This document shows, piece after piece, positions 9,608 through 17,881 of a stretch of DNA of 33,264 nucleotides (positions are counted from its first letter, which is position 1; every line of letters starts with the position of its first letter). The position numbers and the translations under genes are program-made. Under the pieces are notes generated by a model. The model was not told the DNA's origin. It did no database searches and saw nothing but the letters and a program-made list of their open reading frames with translations. The stretch is taken from assembly GCA_903884815.1 (NCBI GenBank), contig CAISGE010000003.1:1-33264 (forward strand), in the 5' to 3' direction. The DNA comes from Candidatus Omnitrophota bacterium. GTDB lineage: Bacteria; Omnitrophota; Omnitrophia; Omnitrophales; Aquincolibacteriaceae.

Positions 9608-10144
9608 ATGTCACGCATTGGAAGAAAGCCAGTAACAATTCCGGAAAAGGTTAAAGTTGCAGTCCAGGGGACCAACCTCAAAGTCGAGGGCCCGAAGGGC
9701 ACTCTTCAAATGAGCGTTCATCCGCGTATCACGGTGAAGGTTGAAGGGGCGGTTGTTAACGTTTCCCGTCCGACGGATATCCGTACGGATCGCGCGCTTC
9801 ATGGCCTTACGCGCAGCCTCATACAAAATATGGTGATTGGGGTTACGCAGGGTTATATGAAGGAACTTGAAATCGTCGGCGTGGGTATGAAGGGCGCCGT
9901 GAAGGGCAATGTCCTGAATCTCCTGCTCGGGTTTACGCATCCGATCGATTACGCGTTTGGCAAGGATGTCGATATCAAGTGCCCGAAACCGACTTCAATC
10001 GTTATCACCGGTGCGGACAAGCAGCGCGTCGGCCAAACGGCCGCCGAGATCCGCAGCTTTATGAAACCCGAACCGTATAAGGGCAAGGGGATCCGCTACC
10101 TCGGTGAACATGTGCGCCGCAAACAGGGTAAAGCGGTCAGTTAA
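9608..10144 (+). CDS. rplF: 50S ribosomal protein L6
   Basis: Two-domain protein near the sarcin-ricin loop. It has 178 residues beginning MSRIGRKPVTIPEKVKV, with VKVEGPKGTLQMS and the C-terminal PEPYKGKGIRYLGEHVRRKQ signature. The 3' end is followed by the longest structured gap in the ribosomal block before rplR. Confidence 0.98.
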   Translation: MSRIGRKPVTIPEKVKVAVQGTNLKVEGPKGTLQMSVHPRITVKVEGAVVNVSRPTDIRTDRALHGLTRSLIQNMVIGVTQGYMKELEIVGVGMKGAVKGNVLNLLLGFTHPIDYAFGKDVDIKCPKPTSIVITGADKQRVGQTAAEIRSFMKPEPYKGKGIRYLGEHVRRKQGKAVS

Positions 10145-10252
10145 TCTGGCTAGTCCCAATACATATCAATTGAAGCGAAGCGGAAATTGGGGCAATCCTG
10201 ACTACCGCTTGGAAAAAGAAAATGAAAGTCAGGATAGGGGAGCTTAGAATTT
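10145..10252 (+). promoter_or_regulatory. Structured rplF-rplR spacer with two hairpins
   Basis: This 108-nt spacer is far longer than any other gap in the ribosomal gene run. It holds a CCCAAT/ATTGGG pair (10155-10160 with 10186-10191) and a perfect 9-bp inverted repeat, ATCCTGACT (10195-10203) with AGTCAGGAT (10227-10235), around a purine-rich 23-nt loop. The second stem ends immediately before GGGGAG (10236-10241), the Shine-Dalgarno of rplR. No T-run follows, so a translational control element or processing site is more likely than a terminator. No promoter boxes are evident. Confidence 0.55.
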
Positions 10253-10615
10253 ATGGTTATCGCTAAAGAATGGGGAAGAGTTCAAAGGCATCGCAGGGTG
10301 CGTAAGAAGATCGTCGGATCTTCCGAGAGGCCCCGGGTCGTTGTCCATCGTTCCCTGAAAAATATTTTTGTGCAAGCGGTCGATGATATTTCTGCGAAGA
10401 CGCTCGCGTCCCTTTCCTCGCTTGATAAGGACGTCGCCAAAGCGGCTTCCAAGAAGGGGAAGATATCCCTCTCCGAGCAATTGGGAAAAGCTTTTGCCGA
10501 ACAGCTTAAGAAAAAGGGCATTCTCAAGATCTCATTTGATCGCGGCGGGTACCTTTATCACGGCCGCGTGAAGGCCTTGGCCGAAGCGATCCGTAACAAC
10601 GGTATTCAATTCTAA
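10253..10615 (+). CDS. rplR: 50S ribosomal protein L18
   Basis: Binds 5S rRNA with L5. It has 120 residues with [20 protein letters not shown], then NIFVQAVDD, and the C-terminal [20 protein letters not shown], which is the L18 signature. The ATG at 10253 lies 11 nt after GGGGAG, which abuts a 9-bp hairpin stem in the leader. This makes it the one spc gene whose translation looks likely to be separately gated. Confidence 0.97.
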   Translation: MVIAKEWGRVQRHRRVRKKIVGSSERPRVVVHRSLKNIFVQAVDDISAKTLASLSSLDKDVAKAASKKGKISLSEQLGKAFAEQLKKKGILKISFDRGGYLYHGRVKALAEAIRNNGIQF

Positions 10616-10644
10616 AGCAGTCACCGAAAGGAAATCCGAGCAGT

Positions 10645-11214
10645 ATGGAAAAAACATCGCCAGCACCGAGCGCGCAGCGTAAAGCAGGACCCAGGGGTCC
10701 TCAGGCTCCTTCAAGGTCTTCCAGAACCCCCAGCATGTCCGCGGACGGTTCGGCAGCTTATGAGAAGGTCATTCAGGTCAACCGTTGCGCCAAGGTTGTG
10801 AAGGGCGGCAAGCGTTTTTCATTTAGCGCTCTTGTGGTCGTTGGCGCAGGTCCGGCTTCACTCGGCTATGCCCAAGGCAAAGCGAATGAAGTTGCAGACG
10901 CGATCCGCAAGGCGTTGGTGGCGGCTCGGAAGAATATTATCAAGATCACGCTGAAAGGGACCACGATACCTCATGAAGTCATGGGGCGCTATGGTGCCGC
11001 AAAGGTTCTTTTGAAGCCGGCTTCTCCCGGAACCGGGATCATTGCCGGCGGTTCTGTTCGTGCGGCATGCGAAGCCTGCGGGATCAAAGATATTTTGACG
11101 AAAAGTCTTGGCAGCGATAATTCCATCAACGTTCTCAAGGCCGCGATCGACGGTTTGACCGCGCTCGTGGACCGCAAAGTGCGTTACGATTCAGAAAGAG
11201 AAAAAGCGTCATGA
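10645..11214 (+). CDS. rpsE: 30S ribosomal protein S5
   Basis: Contributes to decoding fidelity and mRNA entry. The core from about residue 38 reads [20 protein letters not shown], then ALVVVGAG and the helix [36 protein letters not shown] and [19 protein letters not shown] follow. About 37 extra N-terminal residues are rich in Pro, Ser, Arg and Ala and look disordered, giving 189 residues against the usual 165-170. The stop overlaps the rplO start by 4 nt, leaving no room for rpmD. Confidence 0.97.
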   Translation: MEKTSPAPSAQRKAGPRGPQAPSRSSRTPSMSADGSAAYEKVIQVNRCAKVVKGGKRFSFSALVVVGAGPASLGYAQGKANEVADAIRKALVAARKNIIKITLKGTTIPHEVMGRYGAAKVLLKPASPGTGIIAGGSVRAACEACGIKDILTKSLGSDNSINVLKAAIDGLTALVDRKVRYDSEREKAS

Positions 11215-11642
11215 GACACAAAACTCCTTATAAGAAACGTAAGAAACGCCTTGGTTGCGGGATTGGCTCCGGCCACGGCAAAACATCGACCAAGGGTCAA
11301 AAGGGACAAAGGTCCCGTGCGGGTTTCCGTCTGAATCCCGGATTTGAAGGCGGCCAGAATCCTCTTTATCGTCGGCTTCCGAAGCGTGGTTTTAACCGCA
11401 ATGCACTTAAGAAAGTTTTTGCGATCGTTAATCTTCAAAAGCTTGCGGACCTTGACGAAAAAGAGATCACTCCAGAATTGCTTATTGCCAAGAACATCAT
11501 CAGCCAGCTTCATGACGGGCTGAAGATCCTTGGCTCGGGGGAACTCAAGCGTGCTGTGACTGTGAAGGCCCATCTCTTCAGCGATTCCGCGAAGACTAAG
11601 ATCGAAGCAAAGGGCGGACAAGCAGTTCTGCTCGGAAAATAA
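11211..11642 (+). CDS. rplO: 50S ribosomal protein L15
   Basis: Late-assembly large-subunit protein. The 143 residues begin [20 protein letters not shown], then [18 protein letters not shown] and [19 protein letters not shown], the L15 signature. The ATG overlaps the rpsE stop (ATGA). In many bacteria rpmD sits between these two genes; here it does not. Confidence 0.97.
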   Translation: MRHKTPYKKRKKRLGCGIGSGHGKTSTKGQKGQRSRAGFRLNPGFEGGQNPLYRRLPKRGFNRNALKKVFAIVNLQKLADLDEKEITPELLIAKNIISQLHDGLKILGSGELKRAVTVKAHLFSDSAKTKIEAKGGQAVLLGK

Positions 11643-11658
11643 ATAGAACGGAGTAAGG

Positions 11659-13011
11659 GTGCTACAAGCGTTCGCAAATATCCTCAAGATCCCAGATCTT
11701 CGTAAGAAAATATTGTTCACTCTCGGCATTATTGCCGTGTACCGCGTCGGAGCTTACGTCCCGACGCCCGGCATTGACGGTGCCGCACTCGCCCGTTTTT
11801 TTCAGCAGCATATGGCCGGTGGAAACCTCCTGGGTTTTATGGGGATGTTCACCGGCGGCGCGCTCCAGAAGGCGACGATTTTCGCTCTGGGGATCATGCC
11901 TTACATTTCGGCATCGATCATTCTCCAGCTTTTGACCGTGGTGATCCCGGCGCTTGAAAAACTCGCAAAAGAAGGCGAGGAAGGCCGGAAAAAGATCATT
12001 CAGTACACGCGTTACGGAACGATCGTTCTGAGCATTATGCAGACTTTCTTTATTGCTCTTTGGCTTGAAAATCCTCAGGCCTTCGGCGGGTCGGTGATCG
12101 TGCCGAACCCGGGATGGGGTTTTCGTTTGATGTGCATGCTGACCATGACCACCGGGACGGCGTTCATCATGTGGTTGGGCGAGCAGATCGACAATTTTGG
12201 TATCGGGAACGGTATGTCGATCATTATTACCGCGGGCATTGTGGAGAGGTTGCCCGAGGCATTTCGTCAGACCTGGGTGCTTCTTTCACCGCTTGATCCT
12301 TCGCGCCAGCAGCTTGCGTGGTGGAAATTTGTGGTCATGTGCGGGCTTTTTGTCGGGGCTGTCACCTTTTTGATATTGATCATCCAGGGACAGCGGAAAA
12401 TCCCGGTTCAGTACGCGAAACAGATCCGAGGACATCGGACCTACGGGGGGCAGAGTACTTATCTTCCGCTCAAGGTCAACCAGGCGGGTGTGATCCCGAT
12501 CATTTTTGCGCAGTCCGTGATCCTGTTTCCTGCGACAATCGCGGGTTTTTTCCCGCATGCCGGGGCGTTCACAAGAATTGCCCAAATGATCAGTTATGGC
12601 AGCGGGGGCTATATGGCCTTGGATGCGATTCTTATTGTGTTTTTCACGTTCTTTTATACGGCGATCACGTTCAATCCGATCGAAGTGAGTGACAACCTTC
12701 AGAAATACGGCGGTTTTGTTCCGGGGATCCGACCTGGGAAAAATACGGCGGAATATCTCGATTACTTGATGACAAGAATCGCGACGGCGGGAGCCGTGAT
12801 TTTGGCGCTGATCGCACTTTTTCCGAAGATCATTTCATCGCCGCATGTGTTGAATATTCCTTTTTTGATCGCGAGCTTTTTTGGCGGGACCGGGCTTCTC
12901 ATCATCGTTGGCGTGGTGTTGGATGTGATGAAATCTGTCGAGTCCCAGTTGGTGATGCGTCATTATGATGGCTTCATCAAGCGGGGCCGTTTGAAAGGGC
13001 GCCGTTCATGA
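11659..13011 (+). CDS. secY: Protein translocase channel subunit SecY
   Basis: Ten-helix inner-membrane channel of the general secretion pathway, partner of SecE, SecG and SecA. The GTG at 11659 is preceded by GGAGTAAGG and yields MLQAFANILKIPDLRKKILF, the normal N-terminus. Family landmarks are VPTPGID, the plug/TM2 region GGALQKATIFALGIMPYISA, the QYTRYGT loop, and the cytosolic loop GQRKIPVQYAKQ. TM7-10 include FNPIEVSDNLQKYGGFVPGI. Length 450 is typical. The 3' end overlaps adk by 4 nt. Confidence 0.98.
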   Translation: MLQAFANILKIPDLRKKILFTLGIIAVYRVGAYVPTPGIDGAALARFFQQHMAGGNLLGFMGMFTGGALQKATIFALGIMPYISASIILQLLTVVIPALEKLAKEGEEGRKKIIQYTRYGTIVLSIMQTFFIALWLENPQAFGGSVIVPNPGWGFRLMCMLTMTTGTAFIMWLGEQIDNFGIGNGMSIIITAGIVERLPEAFRQTWVLLSPLDPSRQQLAWWKFVVMCGLFVGAVTFLILIIQGQRKIPVQYAKQIRGHRTYGGQSTYLPLKVNQAGVIPIIFAQSVILFPATIAGFFPHAGAFTRIAQMISYGSGGYMALDAILIVFFTFFYTAITFNPIEVSDNLQKYGGFVPGIRPGKNTAEYLDYLMTRIATAGAVILALIALFPKIISSPHVLNIPFLIASFFGGTGLLIIVGVVLDVMKSVESQLVMRHYDGFIKRGRLKGRRS

Positions 13012-13658
13012 ACCTGATCTTTTTGGGCCCTCCCGGAGCGGGCAAGGGAACGCATGCCAAGATGCTTTGTGAGAAGTACGGGTTCATCCAGATCTCGGCT
13101 GGCGACGTGCTTCGCCGAAATATTAAAGAAGGAACCAAGCTCGGCGGTTTGGCCAAGGACGTAATTGCCCGAGGGGAACTCGTTTCAGACGATCTGGTCA
13201 ATGACATGATGTTCGATGAGATTCGTGGCCTCAAAAGCTCGAAAGGCTTTATTTTGGACGGCTATCCTCGGACGATAGGTCAGGCTGAGGCCCTCGACAA
13301 GTTCCTTTTAAAAGAAAAAATTCCTCTTAAAGCGGCCATTAATTTTGACGCTTCGGAAGCAGTGCTTGTAGACCGCCTCGGGGGGCGCCGACTTTGCGCG
13401 GTGACTGGAAAAATCTATCACGTGCGAAACATGCCGCCGAAAAAAGAAGGCGTGTGCGATTGCCACGGGCAGGCACTCGTGATTCGTAAGGATGATGAAC
13501 CGGCGACGATCCTGAATCGGCTCAAGGTTTATCACGAGTCTACGAAGCCGCTTGTTGAGTTCTATCGTAAGAAGGGACTTTTACATGATGTTCCGGCGGA
13601 GGGCGATGCTCCCGCGGTCCACGAGGTCCTTGAAAAGCTCTTTGAAAAGATTCGCTAG
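13008..13658 (+). CDS. adk: Adenylate kinase
   Basis: Cytosolic enzyme interconverting ATP+AMP and 2 ADP. It shows the P-loop GPPGAGKGT (residues 7-15), the AMP site QISAGDVLR, the DGYPRT motif, and an expanded LID followed by DDEPATILNRL. At 216 residues it is the long-LID form. The LID would usually carry a four-Cys zinc site (CxxC...CxxC); here I see CAVTG and VCDCHG, so one Cys of the first pair is a Thr and the second pair is compressed to CxC plus His. Zinc binding is therefore uncertain. The ATG overlaps the end of secY, as often in spc operons. Confidence 0.97.
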   Translation: MNLIFLGPPGAGKGTHAKMLCEKYGFIQISAGDVLRRNIKEGTKLGGLAKDVIARGELVSDDLVNDMMFDEIRGLKSSKGFILDGYPRTIGQAEALDKFLLKEKIPLKAAINFDASEAVLVDRLGGRRLCAVTGKIYHVRNMPPKKEGVCDCHGQALVIRKDDEPATILNRLKVYHESTKPLVEFYRKKGLLHDVPAEGDAPAVHEVLEKLFEKIR

Positions 13659-13664
13659 TATCGC

Positions 13665-14420
13665 ATGATCGAGCTGAAGTCAAAACGCGAAATTCAGCTG
13701 ATGCGGGAAGCGGGAGCGATCCTGAAAAAAGTATTTGTGGCCGTGAAGCCCATGGTCAACGAAGGGATCACGACCGAAGCTCTGGATCAGGTGGCTGAAA
13801 AGGTAATCCGCGATAGCGGGGGGGAACCGGCGTTCAAAGGATATCGTGGATTTCCCAAGACGGCTTGCATCTCCTTGAATGAGGCTGTCGTGCACGGGAT
13901 TCCGAGCGCACGCAAGCTTAAGGCCGGCGATATCGTGAGTTTTGATGCGGGCGTAAAATTAAATGGCTTTTACGCCGACGCAGCGCGCAGTTGGCTGGTT
14001 GGAGCAGTCGACCCGAAGAAACAGACGCTTATTGATGTTGCGAGGCAGTCCTTAGGGGCGGCACTGGCGGCTTACGAGTTGGGATGGCGGATCGGGAATA
14101 TTTCTGAAATTATCCAGCAGTACGTAGAAGACCGTGGATTCCAGATCGTTCGTGATTACGCCGGGCATGGGATCGGCAGACAACTTCATGAAGATCCGCA
14201 GGTTCCGAATTACGGGAAGGCTGGCCGTGGCGCCAAGATCGAGGCGGGAATGGCGATCGCGATCGAGCCGATGGTCACCGAAGGCCACTATGCGGTTGAA
14301 ACGCTGGAAGACGGCTGGACGGTGGTTACGAAGGACCGCAAGAACGCCAGTCATTATGAAGACACCATCGTTTTTACGGAAAATGGATTCATGAATTTAA
14401 CGAGTGACGAGGTTTTTTAG
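13665..14420 (+). CDS. map: Methionine aminopeptidase, type I
   Basis: Removes the initiator Met from nascent proteins using a dinuclear metal centre. All five ligands are visible: D94 and D105 (in SFDAGVKLNGFYADAARS), H168 (YAGHGIGR), E201 (IAIEPMV) and E232 (HYEDTIVF), with a constant offset of 3 from the E. coli numbering. The 251 residues lack insertions, fitting type I. It starts 6 nt after adk and precedes infA by 3 nt. Confidence 0.98.
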   Translation: MIELKSKREIQLMREAGAILKKVFVAVKPMVNEGITTEALDQVAEKVIRDSGGEPAFKGYRGFPKTACISLNEAVVHGIPSARKLKAGDIVSFDAGVKLNGFYADAARSWLVGAVDPKKQTLIDVARQSLGAALAAYELGWRIGNISEIIQQYVEDRGFQIVRDYAGHGIGRQLHEDPQVPNYGKAGRGAKIEAGMAIAIEPMVTEGHYAVETLEDGWTVVTKDRKNASHYEDTIVFTENGFMNLTSDEVF

Positions 14421-14423
14421 ACG

Positions 14424-14642
14424 ATGCCCAAGGAAGACGCAATCGAAGTAGAAGGGACCGTGATCGAACCTTTGCCTAACGCGATGTTTCGCGTGGCGCT
14501 TGATAATGGGCACAAGGTGTTAGCACATATCTCCGGCAAGATGAGGATGCATTATATACGTATTCTTCCGGGCGATAAGGTCAAGATGGAGCTTTCGCCG
14601 TACGACTTGACCCGTGGAAGAATTACTTTTCGAGTTAAATAA
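14424..14642 (+). CDS. infA: Translation initiation factor IF-1
   Basis: S1-like OB-fold factor that blocks the A site during initiation. It has 72 residues: [20 protein letters not shown], then [20 protein letters not shown] and the C-terminal [18 protein letters not shown] are essentially canonical. It is close-packed between map and rpmJ. Confidence 0.98.
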   Translation: MPKEDAIEVEGTVIEPLPNAMFRVALDNGHKVLAHISGKMRMHYIRILPGDKVKMELSPYDLTRGRITFRVK

Positions 14643-14660
14643 AGTAGCCGAGGTGACAAA

Positions 14661-14774
14661 ATGAAAGTACGAAGTTCCGTTCGAAGAATTTGCCAGAATT
14701 GCCAGATCGTGCGCCGTAAAGGCTACGTGTATGTGATCTGCAGCAATCCCAAACACAAACAGAGACAAGGTTAA
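14661..14774 (+). CDS. rpmJ: 50S ribosomal protein L36
   Basis: Smallest large-subunit protein, here only 37 residues. It reads [20 protein letters not shown], then [17 protein letters not shown]. Zinc ligands are C11, C14, C27 and H32, so this is the zinc-binding form, matching the type Z S14 in the same operon. AGCCGAGGTGAC before the ATG contains the ribosome-binding site. It is the expected gene between infA and rpsM. Confidence 0.97.
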   Translation: MKVRSSVRRICQNCQIVRRKGYVYVICSNPKHKQRQG

Positions 14775-14801
14775 TTGGTCTTTTAAGAAAGGATCTAAAG
14801 T

Positions 14802-15188
14802 ATGCCGCGTATCATTGGGGTCGATATCCCGAGAGAAAAAAGAGTAGATGTAGCGTTGACGTATCTTTATGGGATCGGGAAGACACTGTCCAACAAGATC
14901 CTGGCGGAAGCAAAGATCGATGTTTCCAAACGCGCCAAGGATCTGACCGAAGCGGAAGTGTCGTTGCTCACGGGCATCATCCAGCGTACCACTAAGGTGG
15001 AAGGGGATCTCCGGCGCGAGATCCAGCAGAATATCAAGCGTTTGATGGACATCCGTTGCTATCGGGGTTCCCGGCATCTGAAGGGTCTTCCGTGTCACGG
15101 TCAAAGAACGCATACGAACGCACGTACCCGTAAGGGCAAACGTAAGACCGTGGGCGGACTCGCTAAAGGCGCGCCTGCTCCCAAGTAA
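14802..15188 (+). CDS. rpsM: 30S ribosomal protein S13
   Basis: Head protein contacting L5 and P-site tRNA across the subunit interface. It has 128 residues: [20 protein letters not shown] at the start, [12 protein letters not shown], and the C-terminal [20 protein letters not shown] with a basic tail. AAGAAAGGATC precedes the start. It opens the alpha gene set. Confidence 0.97.
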   Translation: MPRIIGVDIPREKRVDVALTYLYGIGKTLSNKILAEAKIDVSKRAKDLTEAEVSLLTGIIQRTTKVEGDLRREIQQNIKRLMDIRCYRGSRHLKGLPCHGQRTHTNARTRKGKRKTVGGLAKGAPAPK

Positions 15189-15219
15189 TCTGAACTCATC
15201 ACCGAGATAAAGGATCCTT

Positions 15220-15591
15220 ATGGCAAAAAAGAAAAAAGTTAAACATGTCGTTCGCGGCGTGGCGCACATCGCGGCGAGTTTCAATAATACAATCATCACG
15301 ATCACGGATGCCGGCGGGAATTGTGTTTGCTGGGAGTCTTCCGGTTCCGCGGGCTTCAAGGGGTCCAAGAAATCCACCCCTTTCGCGGCGCAGATCGCTT
15401 CCGAAAAAGCCGCCAAGAAGGCCATGGAATTCGGGATGAAGGAAGTAGAAGTTTACATCAAGGGGCCCGGTGCGGGTCGAGAATCGGCCATTCGCGCGCT
15501 TCAGGCCGCAGGTCTTGTCATCAGTGCGATCCATGATATCACGCCGGTGCCGCACAACGGCTGCCGTCCGCCGAAGAAGAGGAGAGTTTAA
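15220..15591 (+). CDS. rpsK: 30S ribosomal protein S11
   Basis: Platform protein forming part of the mRNA exit channel. It has 123 residues with [20 protein letters not shown], then [20 protein letters not shown] and the C-terminal [19 protein letters not shown], all hallmarks. It follows rpsM by 31 nt with AAAGGATCC upstream and precedes rpsD by 3 nt. Confidence 0.97.
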   Translation: MAKKKKVKHVVRGVAHIAASFNNTIITITDAGGNCVCWESSGSAGFKGSKKSTPFAAQIASEKAAKKAMEFGMKEVEVYIKGPGAGRESAIRALQAAGLVISAIHDITPVPHNGCRPPKKRRV

Positions 15592-15594
15592 TTT

Positions 15595-16218
15595 ATGGGA
15601 AGATATCGCGGTCCAGTAATCCGGTTGCATCGTCGCGAGGGGATCAACCTCGGGCTCAAGGGACGTCGCACGACCGATGAGAAGCATGACAAGCGCTTGG
15701 GCAAGCCCCCCGGCCAGCACGGGCTTTCACGCCAGAAGATCTCTGACTACGGCGTGCAGTTGCGTGAGAAACAGAAGATGAAGAGGATTTACGGCGTCAC
15801 GGAGCGTCAGTTCCGCGTGTTTTTCGCACGCGCTCTCAAGATGAAGGGCGTGACCGGCGAAATGCTGATCCAGCTTCACGAGAGGCGTCTCGATAACGTG
15901 GTGTTCCGCCTCCTCTTTTCCGGTTCCCGCCGCGAAGCACGGCAAATGGTCGGACACGGACATATTACCGTGAACGGAAAAAAGGTCGATATCGCCTCCT
16001 TTATTTGTAGGGTGGGGGATAAGATCAGCGTGAAACAAAAAGAGCCGCAAATCAAAAGACTCCAGGCGAGCTTCGAGAAGTGGAAGGATCTGACCGCTCC
16101 CGAATGGCTTGCGCTAGACCGCGAGAAACTGGTCGGGGAGATCAAAAGGCTTCCCACTAAAGCGGATGCAGGGCTCCCTGTCGAAGAGGCCCTGATCGTG
16201 GAGTTGTATTCCAAATAG
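15595..16218 (+). CDS. rpsD: 30S ribosomal protein S4 (zinc-free form)
   Basis: Primary 16S 5'-domain binder and ambiguity protein. It begins MGRYRGPVIRLHRREGINLG with no N-terminal Cys cluster, so it is the C-minus form. KQKMKRIYGVTERQFRVFF and the S4 RNA-binding domain (RLDNVVFRLLFSGSRREARQ, then VGHGHITVNGKKVDI) identify it. It has 207 residues. In E. coli S4 represses the alpha operon; nothing here shows that directly. Confidence 0.97.
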   Translation: MGRYRGPVIRLHRREGINLGLKGRRTTDEKHDKRLGKPPGQHGLSRQKISDYGVQLREKQKMKRIYGVTERQFRVFFARALKMKGVTGEMLIQLHERRLDNVVFRLLFSGSRREARQMVGHGHITVNGKKVDIASFICRVGDKISVKQKEPQIKRLQASFEKWKDLTAPEWLALDREKLVGEIKRLPTKADAGLPVEEALIVELYSK

Positions 16219-16273
16219 TCTCGCGTCATTTCGTAAAAGATTCTTATTTTTGATCGCATAAGGAGGAAATACC

Positions 16274-17284
16274 ATGGGAATTCGTTGGAAAACATTTGAA
16301 ATGCCGAAACGCCTCGAAGCCGAGCAAGGGTCGCTCACAGCGAATTATGGCAAGTTTATTGCCGAGCCCTTTGAACGGGGTTACGGAACCACGATCGGGA
16401 ACGCGCTTCGCCGCGTACTGATCTCTTCGATCGAAGGCGCCGCGGTCACCAGCATCAAGATCGATGGCATGCTGCATGAATTCTCAACGGTCGAAGGCGT
16501 CGTGGAAGATGGCGCGCAGATCGTGATGAACGTTAAGAAGCTCGTGCTGCGTTATCATGGCAAGGGCCCGAAGAAGATCTATATCGACGTCAAGAAGCAG
16601 GGACCTGTCAAGGCCGGGGACATCCAGGCCGATGAGACCGTGGAGATCGTCAATCCTGAGCTCGTGCTTTGCACGCTGAGCAAGTCGCACTCTTTCAAGA
16701 TGGAGATGGAAGTGGGCCGTGGGCGTGGATATGTTCCTGCCGAGAAGAACAAGCAGGAAGATGCCTCGATCGGTGTTGTGACGATCGATTCCGCTTTCTC
16801 TCCCGTGACGAAGGTGAACTTTTACGTCGAAGACACCCGTGTCGGGCAGACCACCGATTATGACCGTTTGGCCCTTGAAATTTGGACGAACGGCGCGATG
16901 GGGCCGGAAGAGGCGCTTCTTTACGCGTCGAATATCCTTCAGCGGCATCTTGATGTTTTCGTCAACTACGGCGAATTGCCGGAAGAAGAGGAAGAAGAGG
17001 AAGTCGAGGATAAGGAATTCCTGGATGTGGTCAATAAGCCCATCAGCGAGCTGGAACTTTCCGTCCGCAGCGCGAACTGCCTCGAGGCTGCCAATATCAA
17101 AACGATCGGCGACCTTGTCCAGAAGTCAGAAGCTCAGATGCTAAAGTACAAGAATTTCGGGAAAAAATCTCTCAATGAGATCAACGCGATTTTGGTCACG
17201 ATGAGTCTTCATCTTGGGATGAACATCGACGATCGTTTGCCGAACAAGGGCACGGCTGAGGCCGCAGCCTCCACCGAAGCATAA
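16274..17284 (+). CDS. rpoA: RNA polymerase alpha subunit
   Basis: Alpha subunit that dimerises to nucleate RNA polymerase and whose C-terminal domain contacts UP elements and activators. The strongest Shine-Dalgarno in the block (TAAGGAGGAAA) precedes the ATG at 16274. The N-terminal domain shows FERGYGTTIGNALRRVLISS and the VEGVVEDGAQIVMNVK stretch. A very acidic linker (a run of seven Glu, then VEDKE) joins to the C-terminal domain, which has ISELELSVRSANCLEAANI and KNFGKKSLNEI. It has 336 residues. The 55-nt gap after rpsD shows no clear promoter. Confidence 0.98.
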   Translation: MGIRWKTFEMPKRLEAEQGSLTANYGKFIAEPFERGYGTTIGNALRRVLISSIEGAAVTSIKIDGMLHEFSTVEGVVEDGAQIVMNVKKLVLRYHGKGPKKIYIDVKKQGPVKAGDIQADETVEIVNPELVLCTLSKSHSFKMEMEVGRGRGYVPAEKNKQEDASIGVVTIDSAFSPVTKVNFYVEDTRVGQTTDYDRLALEIWTNGAMGPEEALLYASNILQRHLDVFVNYGELPEEEEEEEVEDKEFLDVVNKPISELELSVRSANCLEAANIKTIGDLVQKSEAQMLKYKNFGKKSLNEINAILVTMSLHLGMNIDDRLPNKGTAEAAASTEA

Positions 17285-17294
17285 GGAATCTCCC

Positions 17295-17870
17295 ATGCGC
17301 CATCAACGCCGCAGAAGAACATTAGGGATTGTCAGCGAACACCGCACGGCTCTTCTCAGGAATCTTGTGAGAGCGCTCGTGATGAAAAAACGGATCGAGA
17401 CCACGCACGCCCGGGCCAAAGAAACTAGCGCCATGGCCGACAAAATGGTCACGATCGCGAAGAGCGAAGGGCTTCACGCCCGTCGTCTTTTGATCTCCAA
17501 GGTGAGGGATCCCGAGGTCGCGCGTATCTTGATCTCGAAGATCGCTCCGCTCTTCAAGGGACGCGAGGGCGGCTACACACGCGTGCTCCGGCTTGGGTAT
17601 CGTGCCGGGGACGGCGCTCAGATGGCCCTTTTGGAGTGGACGGCGGTATTCGAAGCGCCTGCCAAAAAAGCCAAGAAGAAGAAAGACCTTAAGCCCTCTG
17701 AGAAGATTGCCGAAAAGGCCGAGGCTAAAGCGCCCGCCAAGGGATCTGCCAAGGTAGCGGCTTCGAAAAAAGAGCCCGAAGTGCCGGTCAAGGAGGAAAA
17801 AAAGGATGCTGAGAAAAAAGGCGGCTTCCTCGGAACGCTCAGAAAATTCCTTAAAGGCGACGACAAGTAG
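17295..17870 (+). CDS. rplQ: 50S ribosomal protein L17 with long basic/acidic tail
   Basis: Large-subunit protein near the tunnel exit. Residues 1 to about 116 are ordinary L17 (MRHQRRRRTLGIVSEHRTAL, GGYTRVLRLGYRAGDGAQMA). A roughly 75-residue extension rich in Lys, Ala and Glu follows and ends in a possible amphipathic segment, GGFLGTLRKFLKGDDK. The total is 191 residues, against about 120 in E. coli. The extension is probably disordered and exposed at the ribosome surface; function unknown. It ends 11 nt before the aminotransferase gene. Confidence 0.96.
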   Translation: MRHQRRRRTLGIVSEHRTALLRNLVRALVMKKRIETTHARAKETSAMADKMVTIAKSEGLHARRLLISKVRDPEVARILISKIAPLFKGREGGYTRVLRLGYRAGDGAQMALLEWTAVFEAPAKKAKKKKDLKPSEKIAEKAEAKAPAKGSAKVAASKKEPEVPVKEEKKDAEKKGGFLGTLRKFLKGDDK

Positions 17871-17881
17871 AGAGGGCTGAC

